Positions 52,761 through 62,252 of a stretch of 64,000 nucleotides of DNA are shown piece by piece; position 1 is the stretch's first letter; every line of letters begins with the position of its first letter. The notes under the pieces are model-generated. The model had not been told where the DNA came from. It searched no databases and was given only the letters and a program-made list of their open reading frames with translations. The stretch is from an uncultured Clostridia bacterium (GTDB lineage Bacteria; Bacillota; Clostridia; Peptostreptococcales; Anaerovoracaceae): the NCBI GenBank assembly GCA_944386595.1, contig CALXBQ010000001.1:1-64000 (forward strand), given 5' to 3'. The translations under genes and the position numbers were made by a program.

Positions 52761-55286
52761 ATGTATTTTAACAGACGAATCGACGAGGTTATGGCCGAAT
52801 TCGGCACGGGACCTGACGGTCTCACCGAAGCCCAGGTTGCGGAGAACCTGGAAAAGTACGGCCCTAACAAGCTCTACGAGAAGAAGAAGAAAAGCGTATT
52901 TGCCGTCTTCTTAAGCCAGTTCAAGGATCTTCTCGTAATAATCCTTATAATAGCGGCCATGATTTCCATGGCTACGGGAAACGTTGAGAGCACGGTGGTT
53001 ATCCTCGCCGTCCTCATCCTCAACGCCATACTGGGAACCGTCCAGTACCTGAAGGCGGAGAAATCCCTGGACAGCCTGAAGAGCCTCTCATCTCCTACCG
53101 CCAAAGTCATCAGAAACGGCGAGCACATGGAGATAAAGGCGGAAGACCTTGCCGCAGGAGACATAATAAGGCTTGAGGCTGGAGACATCGTTCCGGGAGA
53201 CGCCCGCGTCATCGACAGCTATTCGCTGAAGGTGAACGAAAGCTCCCTTACCGGAGAGTCCGAAGGCGTAGAAAAGTTTTCCGACCCTATTGAAGGAGAA
53301 AAGGTTGCCCTTGGTGATCAGAAGAACATGGTGTTCTCCGGGTCCCTCGTAACCTACGGACGCGGACTTGCCGTAGTAACGGGCGTAGGCGTTCACACGG
53401 AGCTTGGAAAAATCGCCGACCTTATGAACAACACCGCCGAGAGAAAGACGCCGCTTCAGGTGACCATGGACGGCTTCTCCAAAAAACTCTCAATGGCGAT
53501 AATAATTATCTGTATAGGCGTGTTCGGTCTTTCCGTCTACAGAGACATGGAAATCACCGATGCACTTCTATTCGCTGTAGCCCTTGCGGTTGCAGCCATA
53601 CCGGAGGCTTTATCCTCCATCATAACAATTTCCCTTGCCATCGGGACCTCCCGCATGGCAGACCAGAACGCCATAATAAAGCAGCTTAACGCCGTTGAAG
53701 GTCTGGGCTGCGTATCGGTTATCTGTTCCGATAAGACCGGTACCCTGACCCAGAACAAGATGACGGTGGAGCAGCTCTATTACGACGATGATCTCATAGA
53801 TCCTCTTCTGCAGGCCTCTATCCTCTGTAACGATACGGTCCTCGCAGACGGGGTGACAAAGGGCGACCCTACGGAAACAGCCTTTGTCGACTACTATATG
53901 TCAAAGAAGGACGACTATGACCAGGTCAAGGCAAAGTACCCGCGCCTTTCGGAGCTTCCTTTCGACTCTGACAGAAAGCTGATGAGCACCCTCCACGACA
54001 TCGACGGAACGGTTACCATGTACACAAAGGGAGCTCTCGACGTAATCCTCGGCAGGGTTTCCGGACTCAGCGAGGAGAGAAAAGAAGAGATAAGGCAGTA
54101 CAACTTCGACCTTTCCGACCAGGGACTGAGAGTGCTGGCCTTTGCGAGAAGAATATTCGACGAGCCGAGAGACCTCGACTTTGACGATGAAAAGGACTTC
54201 CAGTTCCTCGGACTCATCGCCGAAATGGATCCTCCGAGACCTGAATCCGCTCAGGCCGTTGCAGACTGTATCGCCGCAGGCATCAAGCCTATTATGATAA
54301 CCGGCGACCACAAGATTACGGCTTCCGCCATAGCAAGGCGTATCGGAATCCTCCAGGACGGCGACATCGCCGTAACCGGAACGGAACTTGACGATATGGA
54401 CGACGCTACTCTCCGCGAAAAGCTTCCTCATATAAGCGTATACGCAAGAGTAAGCCCGGACAACAAAATCCGCATCGTTCAGGCATGGCAGGATATGGGC
54501 AACATCGTAGCCATGACGGGAGACGGCGTAAACGACGCGCCGGCTCTTAAGAGCGCCGACGTAGGCGTGGCCATGGGAATCACGGGAACAGAGGTGGCAA
54601 AGGATGCAGCCTCCATGATTCTCACCGACGACAACTTTGCGACTATCATTAAATCCGTTCTTAACGGAAGAAACATATATGAGAACATAAAGAACGCTAT
54701 CAAGTTCCTCCTTTCGGGAAACTCGGCGGCAATACTTACGGTTCTCTACGCATCGCTTCTGGCTCTGCCTACGCCGTTTACCGCAGTGCAGCTTCTGTTC
54801 ATTAACCTTATAACGGACAGCCTGCCTGCCCTGGCCATAAGCATGGAGCCTACCAACCCTAACCTTCTCAGCGAAAAGCCTCGTCCGAGAAACGAATCCG
54901 TTCTCACAAGGCCGACTCTCGTTCAGATCGGACTTCAGGGGCTGGTTATAGGAATTGCAACCATTGCGGCGTTTATGATCGGTCTCGAATCGGATCCGAC
55001 CACCGCGTCCACCATGGCCTTTGCGACACTCTGTCTTGCAAGACTGTGGCACGGTTTCAACTCCAGAGGCAAGGAGTCCATCTTCAAGCTGGGACTTCTC
55101 ACCAACGTGTACACCATCGGAGCTTTTGTTCTGGGAGCAATCCTGCTGTTCTGCATACTGCTGGTGCCTTTCGCAGCCGGCGCATTCGGAATCGCAGCCC
55201 TTACGGCTTCCCAGATCGGCTGGATACTGGCCCTCGCCCTTGCGCCGACCGTCGTAATCCAGATAGTAAAAATCATAAAATACTAA
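52761..55286 (+). CDS. P-type cation-transporting ATPase (Ca2+/Mn2+ type, PII)
   Basis: 841-residue P-type ATPase. N-terminal EVMAEFGTGPDGLTEAQV is a typical cation ATPase N domain. TM1-TM2, actuator domain with SSLTGES, TM4 with IPEALSSIITISLAIG, phosphorylation motif ICSDKTGTLTQNKMT (D324), KGALDVIL nucleotide-binding, MITGDHKITASAIA and MTGDGVNDAPALKSADVG follow, then six C-terminal helices. PEAL in TM4 and the whole layout place it with PMR1/Ca2+-type pumps. The manganese-type leader upstream supports Mn2+ (possibly with Ca2+) efflux. AAGGAGG precedes the ATG. Followed by a terminator at 55361. Confidence 0.92.
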   Translation: MYFNRRIDEVMAEFGTGPDGLTEAQVAENLEKYGPNKLYEKKKKSVFAVFLSQFKDLLVIILIIAAMISMATGNVESTVVILAVLILNAILGTVQYLKAEKSLDSLKSLSSPTAKVIRNGEHMEIKAEDLAAGDIIRLEAGDIVPGDARVIDSYSLKVNESSLTGESEGVEKFSDPIEGEKVALGDQKNMVFSGSLVTYGRGLAVVTGVGVHTELGKIADLMNNTAERKTPLQVTMDGFSKKLSMAIIIICIGVFGLSVYRDMEITDALLFAVALAVAAIPEALSSIITISLAIGTSRMADQNAIIKQLNAVEGLGCVSVICSDKTGTLTQNKMTVEQLYYDDDLIDPLLQASILCNDTVLADGVTKGDPTETAFVDYYMSKKDDYDQVKAKYPRLSELPFDSDRKLMSTLHDIDGTVTMYTKGALDVILGRVSGLSEERKEEIRQYNFDLSDQGLRVLAFARRIFDEPRDLDFDDEKDFQFLGLIAEMDPPRPESAQAVADCIAAGIKPIMITGDHKITASAIARRIGILQDGDIAVTGTELDDMDDATLREKLPHISVYARVSPDNKIRIVQAWQDMGNIVAMTGDGVNDAPALKSADVGVAMGITGTEVAKDAASMILTDDNFATIIKSVLNGRNIYENIKNAIKFLLSGNSAAILTVLYASLLALPTPFTAVQLLFINLITDSLPALAISMEPTNPNLLSEKPRPRNESVLTRPTLVQIGLQGLVIGIATIAAFMIGLESDPTTASTMAFATLCLARLWHGFNSRGKESIFKLGLLTNVYTIGAFVLGAILLFCILLVPFAAGAFGIAALTASQIGWILALALAPTVVIQIVKIIKY

Positions 55287-55360
55287 GCCGGTGTACGCGG
55301 CATCAAATCGCAAGCTGACATATATTTTCCATATTCCTTGACGGCTCTCCCCGTCATGAA

Positions 55361-55396
55361 AGCAGTCCGGAGCGTTAATCGCCCGGGCTGTTTTCA
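55361..55396 (+). terminator. terminator after the P-type ATPase
   Basis: 10-bp stem AGCAGTCCGG / CCGGGCTGTT with wobbles, followed by TTTCATTG on the plus strand. Confidence 0.65.
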
Positions 55397-55567
55397 TTGC
55401 GCGAGGGTGTGCGCGGTTCTGGGGGCCGGCGGTAACGGATTTTAGCTTTGACAACTGGCTATTGTGCCTCCGGCTTTGACCTCAGTACCTTACTCAAGGT
55501 ACAGCACGTGAGTCTGGGCCGCGAGCCCCCTCAAAGGGAGCGACGAGGCAGGGTTTTAGACTATGGC

Positions 55568-55772
55568 CTGGGCCGAGAGCCCTTATTTTCCGGTTCGCGG
55601 CCCACGGATTTTGTGGCAAAATCGCCAAAATCCCGACAGGCGGCCGAGATTCTCGCTTCTCCATCAGATTTTCAAAGCCGAAAGCTGGGCCATATCTCTG
55701 ATTGTTGTCCGAAGTGGCACAGATTTCGTCGGCCGCAATGACTGTTTTCAGCTCCGGAGGCCCATACGGTGC
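55568..55772. repeat. structured dispersed repeat, copy 4
   Basis: Retains stem 1 (GGGCCGAGAGCC/GGTTCGCGGCCC) and stem 2 (GGATTTTG/CAAAATCC) of the family, CGGCCGAGATT, and GTCGGCCGCAATGACTGTTTT near the end. A fragment of the 5' end, CTGGGCCGCGAGCCCC, also occurs at about 55513. The gap 55397-55896 otherwise shows only a short palindrome, GTACCTT-ACTC-AAGGTAC, near 55486. Confidence 0.8.
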
Positions 55773-55896
55773 GGTGATAACCCAGTCCATATCAGGCTGT
55801 CGTCCACTACCCGAGCATGAAAAAACGGCCTGACTTCCGAAGCCGGCCGCTCTTTCGATTGAGGAACTATAATATTTATGAAAAGCTGATTGCTCA

Positions 55897-57255
55897 TTAC
55901 GCCTCCGCTACTCTGGTGTCCCCGGCTCTCTTGTATCTCAAGAGGAGAGCGACTGCCAGAATGAGGGAGCAGGTCTCCGATACGGTCATTGTGATCCATA
56001 CTCCGTTTTCGCCGAAGATGGCTGACAGTATGAGGAGGGCCACTACTACGAACACTGCGCCGCGGGCTATGGAAATGGTCATTGCCTGTTTTGGCAGCTC
56101 GATGGCCGTGAAGTATCCGCTTATTACCACTACTGCGCCCAGCGGCAGGAACGCCGGCGCGTACATTTTGAACGCCGCAACGCCGTGAGCAAACATTTCA
56201 GGCTCCTTTGACGGGTCGATAAAGGCTGCGACCACCGGGTCTGGATAGAGGATACCTGCTACGCAGGCCAGTACCGCAAACACCGCAGCCACTCTCATGG
56301 CAAGGCGGAAAAGGTACTTCTTCGCTCTTTCCTCGCCCCGACCGAAGTAGTAGCTTACCAGCGGCTGCATACCCTGATTCAGTCCCACCATCGTCATAAG
56401 TATTAGCTGGGAAACGTAGGATATTACGGTGAACACCACTACGCCCTCTTCACCTGAGGTTCTGGTTAGAACGTGGTTGAACATAAAGGTTGCAAGGGCT
56501 ATGGAAAATTCCGTCACACAGTCGGAAATTCCGAGCTTTGCGGTCTTTAACAGTTCGTGGATCTTCACCTTCACCTTCACGAAGCTGAAGCCGGATTTTC
56601 TTCCCAGGAAGTGCTCCAGGAAGAGCACGAAGGAAAGAACCTGAGACGCGCCCGTAGCCCAGGCCGCACCTGCTATGCCCCAGTGGAAGTGGAAGATGAA
56701 CACGTAGTCGAGACCTATGTTGGCAACGGCTCCCGCCAGCGGGTAGAATATCGCCTTGTGCGGAAATCCGTCCGCCTTCACCATAACCTCCAGGATATAT
56801 CCTGTCATATAAAACGGTATGAATATGAGGAGTATTCCCAGGTAGTGCTTTACGTACTGGAGTGTGACCTCCGTCGCTCCCAGGAAATACGCCAGTCTCT
56901 CAAGGTTCAGAAGGGCTACTGCCGTTACGAATAAGGAAACGGCAGCGACGCCGATAACGCTCATAGTGAAGATTTTGTCGGCTTCGTCATGCTTTCTCTG
57001 TCCTCTGTAGACGGAAGCCCTGGTGCTGGCGCCTATACCTAAAAGTATGCTCAGTCCGAAGGAAAAGTTTATGAACGGCATGGAAAGGTTTACCGCCGCC
57101 AGAGCGTCCGGTCCCACGCCTCTCGCCACAAACATTCCGTCTACCATGGTGTAAAGGGTGAACACCCACATGGCCGCGATGGACGACAGCACGTATTTCA
57201 AAAGCTGCTTCCTCAGATTGCCCTTTGTTAAATTGTCTCCGCTTAATTCGATCAT
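55897..57255 (-). CDS. MATE-family efflux transporter
   Basis: 452 residues, twelve helices. NLSMPFINFSFGLSILLGIGASTRASVYRGQ, the second-half TMVGLNQGMQPLVSYYFG and KYAPAFLP-like KMYAPAFLPLG are family landmarks. MATE proteins exchange Na+ or H+ for cationic drugs or, in gut anaerobes, unknown metabolites; this one belongs to the DinF/NorM-like bacterial part. The promoter is of the MerR-controlled kind (57304-57334), and a MerR regulator with an effector domain is divergent, so induction by the exported compound is likely. Confidence 0.92.
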   Translation of the reverse strand: MIELSGDNLTKGNLRKQLLKYVLSSIAAMWVFTLYTMVDGMFVARGVGPDALAAVNLSMPFINFSFGLSILLGIGASTRASVYRGQRKHDEADKIFTMSVIGVAAVSLFVTAVALLNLERLAYFLGATEVTLQYVKHYLGILLIFIPFYMTGYILEVMVKADGFPHKAIFYPLAGAVANIGLDYVFIFHFHWGIAGAAWATGASQVLSFVLFLEHFLGRKSGFSFVKVKVKIHELLKTAKLGISDCVTEFSIALATFMFNHVLTRTSGEEGVVVFTVISYVSQLILMTMVGLNQGMQPLVSYYFGRGEERAKKYLFRLAMRVAAVFAVLACVAGILYPDPVVAAFIDPSKEPEMFAHGVAAFKMYAPAFLPLGAVVVISGYFTAIELPKQAMTISIARGAVFVVVALLILSAIFGENGVWITMTVSETCSLILAVALLLRYKRAGDTRVAEA

Positions 57256-57303
57256 TTAAATCAAGTCTCCTTCTAAAAAATGTCTTATATTGTCTTTAAA
57301 TAG

Positions 57304-57334
57304 ATTATAAACCTTGGTATAATACCAAGGTAAA
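57304..57334 (-). promoter_or_regulatory. MerR-type promoter and operator of the MATE gene
   Basis: On the minus strand TTTACC (57329-57334), a 19-bp spacer and TATAAT (57304-57309). The spacer carries the palindrome ACCTTGGTAT-N-ATACCAAGGT (57311-57331). The long spacer with centred dyad is the form that MerR-family activators twist for use. Confidence 0.8.
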
Positions 57335-57365
57335 GGGCTTTTTTTCAAAAAAGGAGAAAAAAAAT

Positions 57366-58175
57366 ATGAAAGAGTACTACAAAATCGGAGAAATTTCGTC
57401 TCTGTATAACATAGGAACCGACTCCCTCAGGTACTACGAGGAGATAGGCATTCTTTCGCCAAAGCGTGATACCAACGGATACAGAATGTACAGCATCGGC
57501 GATATAAGAACCCTCAACGTCCTCCGGGAGCTCAGATCCATAGGCTTTTCCATGGAGGAGATAAAGAATCACCTGAGGGGCTTCAACCTGGACTCCACCA
57601 TGGACCTGTTCAAAAGCGAAATCCACAGAATCGACCTTAAGCTGACCGAGCTGACCCAGCTGAAGCGGCAGTTGACCTACAGGATCCACGGTATGGAGGA
57701 GGCTCTTTCCATCAGCGAAGGCTCCGAAAACATTCAGCTGAAGACTTATCCCGACAGGAAGATATTCGCCCTGAACGACAACGTGACCCGTGAGGACGAC
57801 GTTGACTTCTCCATAAAAAAGCTTCAGAAAAAGAGCCAGAATATGCTCTACCTCATAGGAAACGGCCACATCGGGGCTTCCATCCCTCTGGACTACCTTT
57901 CGGAAGGAAATTACGGGCACTATAACAAAGTCTTCACCATCCTGGACGACGACGCAGAGGATTTTGACGAAATTCTGCCCGGCGGAAAGTACGTGTCATG
58001 TATGGTCAAAGGCTCATACAGGCAGATGTCCCAAAGGTGGCAGGAGCTGTTTGAGTACGCGGGAAAGCGAGGTCTCATCCCTCAGGCCGACCCTCTTGAA
58101 ATCTACATCATAGACAATCACGACACGTCGGACGAAGAGGAATACGTGACCCTGATTCAGGTCAAGGTGGAATAG
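57366..58175 (+). CDS. MerR-family regulator with GyrI-like effector domain
   Basis: 269 residues like BmrR/BltR. Winged-helix part 1-75 (YKIGEISSLYNIGTDSLRYYEEIGIL, NGYRMYSIGDIRTLNVL), dimerisation coiled coil about 80-120, and a C-terminal GyrI-like effector-binding domain (about 130-269) that ends EEYVTLIQVKVE. The CMVKGSYRQMSQRWQELFEYA helix and YIIDNHDTSDEEEYVTLIQ strand are typical of that fold. Divergent from the MATE exporter with the palindromic operator between them. Confidence 0.92.
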   Translation: MKEYYKIGEISSLYNIGTDSLRYYEEIGILSPKRDTNGYRMYSIGDIRTLNVLRELRSIGFSMEEIKNHLRGFNLDSTMDLFKSEIHRIDLKLTELTQLKRQLTYRIHGMEEALSISEGSENIQLKTYPDRKIFALNDNVTREDDVDFSIKKLQKKSQNMLYLIGNGHIGASIPLDYLSEGNYGHYNKVFTILDDDAEDFDEILPGGKYVSCMVKGSYRQMSQRWQELFEYAGKRGLIPQADPLEIYIIDNHDTSDEEEYVTLIQVKVE

Positions 58176-58274
58176 GCCCGCTGCCCCCTGCGCTATGAGC
58201 CGGAAAATTTCACGAAATCTTAACTTGTATTTGCCGGGCCGCAGGTATAAACTTGTCTTGAGGAAGTGATTTTT

Positions 58275-59066
58275 ATGAAGTTTGATATGCACTGCCACAC
58301 CAGAGCCGGTTCCATCGACTCCAAAGTGGAAACGGCAAGATATATTGAGCTGCTTAAAGAACAGGGCTTCGGCGGCATGCTCATAACCGACCACGATTCG
58401 TACAAGGGATATTACGACTGGCTTTCGACCCGGGATTCCATGCCCGACGAGATTAAAGACTTTGTCGTATTAAAAGGCGTCGAGTACGACACCAGGGACG
58501 CAGGCCACTTTATCGTTATCCTCCCCGACCACGTGCACCTTCACGTTCTTCAGATACGCGGAATGTCCGTGGAGAATCTGGTAAAGATCGTCCACGGCGT
58601 GGGCGGAATCCTGGGGCCTGCCCATCCTTTCGGGGCCAGAAGCTCCAGCGCCATGTTCTTCAACAAAATGCGCAAGAACCCCCACTTCATAGAGGACTTT
58701 GATTTTCTGGAAGGGTTCAACACCTGCGAGACCGTCCGGGCCAACCAGCTTGCCCAGGCTTTGGCGGAAAGATACGGAAAGCCGTGCTTCGGCGGTTCCG
58801 ATTCCCATAAGGAGATGTACGTGGGAATGGCGTTTACCGATTTTGCCGGAGACATAAAGTGCAACGACGACCTGATAAAGTCCTTTAAGGAAAACGGAGT
58901 TGCAGCCTTTGGCGGAACGGAGAGAGAATTTCTGAAGAAACATAAGAAGAGAAATTCCTTCGTCGTCACCTGGGGCTTTAAAGCGTACAACAGAAGCCTG
59001 GGGCTCATATACACCCCGGTCAGAAAGCACAGAGTAAGGAAATTAGCCTTGCACCACCATATTTAA
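58275..59066 (+). CDS. PHP-domain metal-dependent hydrolase
   Basis: 263 residues from ATG 58275 (MKFDMHCHTRAG), with AGGAAGTG six bases before; a GTG three codons earlier is possible. PHP motifs: H6/H8 in FDMHCHT, GGMLITDHDSYKG, GVEYDTRDAGHF, HPFGAR and GSDSHKEMYVG. PHP proteins include histidinol phosphatases, nucleases and polymerase editing domains; the presence of a separate long C-terminal segment (HKKRNSFVVTWGFKAYNRS) does not settle the type. Monocistronic, ended by the hairpin at 59101. Confidence 0.85.
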   Translation: MKFDMHCHTRAGSIDSKVETARYIELLKEQGFGGMLITDHDSYKGYYDWLSTRDSMPDEIKDFVVLKGVEYDTRDAGHFIVILPDHVHLHVLQIRGMSVENLVKIVHGVGGILGPAHPFGARSSSAMFFNKMRKNPHFIEDFDFLEGFNTCETVRANQLAQALAERYGKPCFGGSDSHKEMYVGMAFTDFAGDIKCNDDLIKSFKENGVAAFGGTEREFLKKHKKRNSFVVTWGFKAYNRSLGLIYTPVRKHRVRKLALHHHI

Positions 59067-59100
59067 TCTGATAAAATGTAATAGTACGACAGAAGAGACC

Positions 59101-59121
59101 GGCCTTTGAATGTCAAAGGCC
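59101..59121 (+). terminator. terminator after the PHP gene
   Basis: 9-bp stem GGCCTTTGA/TCAAAGGCC with loop ATG, followed by GTCTTTTTATC. Confidence 0.88.
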
Positions 59122-59167
59122 GTCTTTTTATCTATGATAAATTACGATGAATTACGGGGAGAACGAA

Positions 59168-60475
59168 ATGAAAGAAACGAGTGTTAAGCCAAGCGGCCTT
59201 GCCCTGCTGCCTATTCTGGTGTTCCTGGTGCTCTTTATCGGCACGGGAGTAATTACCAACGATTTTTATGCCATGCCGGCGGTGGTGGGCTTTCTCATAG
59301 CCCTGGGGGTTGCCTTCTTCCAGACAAAGGGCAAAACCTTCAACGAAAAGATTACCATCGTCGCAAAGGGTGTAGGCGACGACAACATCATAACCATGTG
59401 CCTCATATTCCTGGCCGCCGGTGCGTTTTCCGGAGCGGTTTCAGCGGCAGGCGGAGTTGACAGCACCGTAAACCTGGGGCTTTCCCTCCTCCCTCCTCAG
59501 ATAGCCGTAATAGGCCTTTTCGTCATAGGCTGCTTCATTTCCATCTCCATGGGAACCTCCATGGGTACCATTGCCGCTCTCGCCCCTATCGCGGCAGGTA
59601 TAAGCGAAAAAACCGATTTCAGCATGGCAATCTGCATTGGCGCGGTAGTTTCGGGGGCCATGTTCGGAGACAACCTGTCCATGATCTCAGACACCACCAT
59701 CGCCGCCGTAAAGACTCAGGGCTGCGAGATGCGGGACAAGTTCAAGAGGAACTTCTTCATCGTCCTTCCCGCCGCCATAGCCACCGTAATAGTGCTGTTC
59801 TTCATCACCGGAGGCGGGGATTTTGAGATAGCGGAAGGTCTCAGCTACAATCTTCTTCAGGTCATTCCATACATACTGGTTCTCGTTGCCGCCCTTGCCG
59901 GAATCAACGTGTTCGTGGTTCTGATAACGGGCACGGTTCTGTCGGTGCTTGTAGGGCTCTGCACGGGAAGCCTAGCTCCTTCGGCCATCTTCTCCTCCAT
60001 CGGAGAGGGCGTAACCGGAATGTACGACATCACCGTCATTTCCATGCTGGTAGCCTGCATAAGCGCTCTGGTGAAGGAAAACGGCGGCTTTGCGTTCATT
60101 CTGCAAAAGATACACAACAGAATCCACACCTATAAAGGAGCCGAGTTCGGAATCACCGCTCTCATCTCCCTCGTGGATATCGCCACCGCCAACAACACCA
60201 TCGCCATCGTAATCTCCGGCCCTATCGCAAAGGAGATAAGCGAGGATTACGGAATAGAATCCACCAGAAGCGCGTCCCTTCTGGACATATTCGCTTCGGT
60301 GTTCCAGGGCATCATACCTTACGGCGCCCAGCTTCTTTCCGCCGCCAGCCTGACGGGCCTTACGTCCTTTGACATAATGCCGTACCTGTTCTACCCTTAC
60401 TTCATGGGCGTGTGCGGAATAATAAGTATACTCCTGCCGAGAAAGAAGAAAAATGGACAGATGGATGTAATATAA
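59168..60475 (+). CDS. nhaC: Na+/H+ antiporter, NhaC family (second copy)
   Basis: 435 residues, about 11 helices. Start ATG at 59168 with GGGGAG six bases before; the open frame from 59147 has none. MGTSMGTIAALAPIA, VSGAMFGDNLSMISDTTIAA, DIATANNTIAIVISGPIAKEI and FQGIIPYGAQLL carry the family motifs. It is in the same family as 12825-14138 but clearly divergent (NNTIAIV and DNLSMISD against NQTIATIM and DRNSPVASSA), so different substrates are likely. Upstream of cstA, 118 bp apart. Confidence 0.85.
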   Translation: MKETSVKPSGLALLPILVFLVLFIGTGVITNDFYAMPAVVGFLIALGVAFFQTKGKTFNEKITIVAKGVGDDNIITMCLIFLAAGAFSGAVSAAGGVDSTVNLGLSLLPPQIAVIGLFVIGCFISISMGTSMGTIAALAPIAAGISEKTDFSMAICIGAVVSGAMFGDNLSMISDTTIAAVKTQGCEMRDKFKRNFFIVLPAAIATVIVLFFITGGGDFEIAEGLSYNLLQVIPYILVLVAALAGINVFVVLITGTVLSVLVGLCTGSLAPSAIFSSIGEGVTGMYDITVISMLVACISALVKENGGFAFILQKIHNRIHTYKGAEFGITALISLVDIATANNTIAIVISGPIAKEISEDYGIESTRSASLLDIFASVFQGIIPYGAQLLSAASLTGLTSFDIMPYLFYPYFMGVCGIISILLPRKKKNGQMDVI

Positions 60476-60593
60476 ACTTTTTATAAACTTAACACATATT
60501 TTCTTATAGTTTTTACTTTGAATTAAGTTGACTTTTTGTTTTCACAGGACTATCGTAGTGTTTGGAAAAAAGATGCAAAGGGGTGAAATCAAA

Positions 60594-62051
60594 ATGTTGA
60601 CTTTTTTCATTTGTTTAGCAGCTCTTGTTATTGGTTATCTGATTTACGGAACCTTTGTCGAAAAGGTGTTTAAGCCGGACGACAGAAAAACTCCGGCTGT
60701 AGATCATCCCGACGGCGTGGATTATGTGCCGATGAAACCGTGGAGAGCTTTCCTGATTGAGCTTCTTAACATTGCAGGTCTCGGACCTATTTTCGGAGCC
60801 ATTTCGGGAGCTCTGTGGGGACCGTCGGTATACATCTGGATAGTTGTCGGTACCATTTTCGCAGGCGGCGTTCACGACTATATGGCCGGCATGCTTTCCG
60901 AGAGAAACGACGGCGCCAGCATATCCGAGATAACAGGAAAATACCTGGGTAACGGTATGAAGCAGGTTATGAGAGTATTCTCGGTAATACTTCTCGTAAT
61001 GACGGGAACGGTATTCATGGTAGGTCCTGCAGGTCTTCTTGCACTGCTCACCCCGAGCTGGGCAGGCGTGAAGTTCTGGACGGTAGTAGTTCTCATATAC
61101 TATTTCCTGGCAACCCTCCTTCCTATAGACAAGATTATAGGAAAGATTTATCCTCTTTTCGGCGTATGCCTCATTCTGATGTGTCTCATGGTGGGCGGAG
61201 CCACAGTTGTGAACGACGGATCCCGTCCTATGATGGAGCTGACCCTTGAGAACCTGAATCCTGACGGACAGCCTATATGGCCTCTCATGTTCGTAACAGT
61301 AGCGTGCGGAGCTATTTCAGGATTCCATTCTACACAGGCTCCGATGATGGCAAGGTGTATGACCAGTGAAAAGCAGGGTCGCAGAATATTCTACGGCGCA
61401 ATGGTAGCCGAAGGCGTTATAGCTCTTATCTGGGCGTCTGCAGCCATAGCTTTCTACTATAACCCTACCCACGGCCTTTCGGATCTTTCAGATCTGGGCG
61501 GAGGAAATTCCACAGTCGTATACGATATGTGCGAGACCCTGCTCGGCCCTGTAGGCAGCGTAATAGCCATGTTGGGCGTAATCGTCTGCCCGATAACTTC
61601 AGGCGACACGGCCTTCAGAAGCGCGCGTCTTACCCTTGCCGACTGGTTCAATGTCGATCAGGCAAACCTGAAGAAGCGTCTCCTTCTGGCTGTACCTCTT
61701 CTGGGAATAGGTTATCTCATTTCCCTGATGGACTACAACGTGGTATGGAGATATTTCTCCTGGTCAAATCAGACTCTGGCTATGATTACCCTCTGGGCAG
61801 CTGCCGCATACCTGTGCAGACACGTAGGCAAAAACGCCTCCCTTATCTGCGCTGTACCGGCAACGTTTATGTCGGCTGTCAGCGCCACTTACATACTCTA
61901 CGCGCCTGAAGGTTTCCAGATGGGCTCCCACGGTATGACGGGCCTGGCATACGGCATAGGTATAGCCGTTGCGATTCTTTTCCTTGCAATATTCCTGTTC
62001 AGAATCTACATTCCGGAAATGCGCAAGGGAAGCAGACTTTCCGCAAGATAG
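60594..62051 (+). CDS. cstA: carbon starvation protein CstA family
   Basis: 485-residue membrane protein, about 13 helices. Start ATG 60594 (MLTFFICLAALVIGYLIYG) with AAAGGGGTG eight bases before. Hallmarks are PDGVDYVPMKPWRAFLIELLNIAGLGPIFGAI, FAGGVHDYMAGMLSERNDGASISE and SGFHSTQAPMMARC. The protein is of the short Firmicutes kind (E. coli CstA is about 700 residues). CstA/BtsT-type transporters take up pyruvate or peptides, so uptake of pyruvate is a fair guess. Ended by a strong terminator at 62099. Confidence 0.9.
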   Translation: MLTFFICLAALVIGYLIYGTFVEKVFKPDDRKTPAVDHPDGVDYVPMKPWRAFLIELLNIAGLGPIFGAISGALWGPSVYIWIVVGTIFAGGVHDYMAGMLSERNDGASISEITGKYLGNGMKQVMRVFSVILLVMTGTVFMVGPAGLLALLTPSWAGVKFWTVVVLIYYFLATLLPIDKIIGKIYPLFGVCLILMCLMVGGATVVNDGSRPMMELTLENLNPDGQPIWPLMFVTVACGAISGFHSTQAPMMARCMTSEKQGRRIFYGAMVAEGVIALIWASAAIAFYYNPTHGLSDLSDLGGGNSTVVYDMCETLLGPVGSVIAMLGVIVCPITSGDTAFRSARLTLADWFNVDQANLKKRLLLAVPLLGIGYLISLMDYNVVWRYFSWSNQTLAMITLWAAAAYLCRHVGKNASLICAVPATFMSAVSATYILYAPEGFQMGSHGMTGLAYGIGIAVAILFLAIFLFRIYIPEMRKGSRLSAR

Positions 62052-62098
62052 ACCGGAAGTAAACTTTTAGATGCCAATATGACTCCTTAAATATACAT

Positions 62099-62131
62099 CC
62101 GCCCGCTGATGGAATGTCCACCTGCGGGCGG
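62099..62131 (+). terminator. terminator after cstA
   Basis: Perfect 8-bp stem CCGCCCGC/GCGGGCGG with a 17-base loop, followed by TTTTTATG. Confidence 0.9.
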
Positions 62132-62252
62132 TTTTTATGATACTGACAAATCCGAAAAATTCTATAGGCTTTGCCCGGCTCTTATGATACAATATAGAAA
62201 AGTTTTCTGTTTTAAAACAGTGCAGGTGTTTTTTCGAAAGGGGTGAAAATCT

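Noticed and set aside
53901..55454. 517-codon open frame antisense to the P-type ATPase
   Set aside because: Fully antisense to a gene with intact motifs; composition is Cys/Arg/Tyr-rich without domains, a shadow of codon bias.
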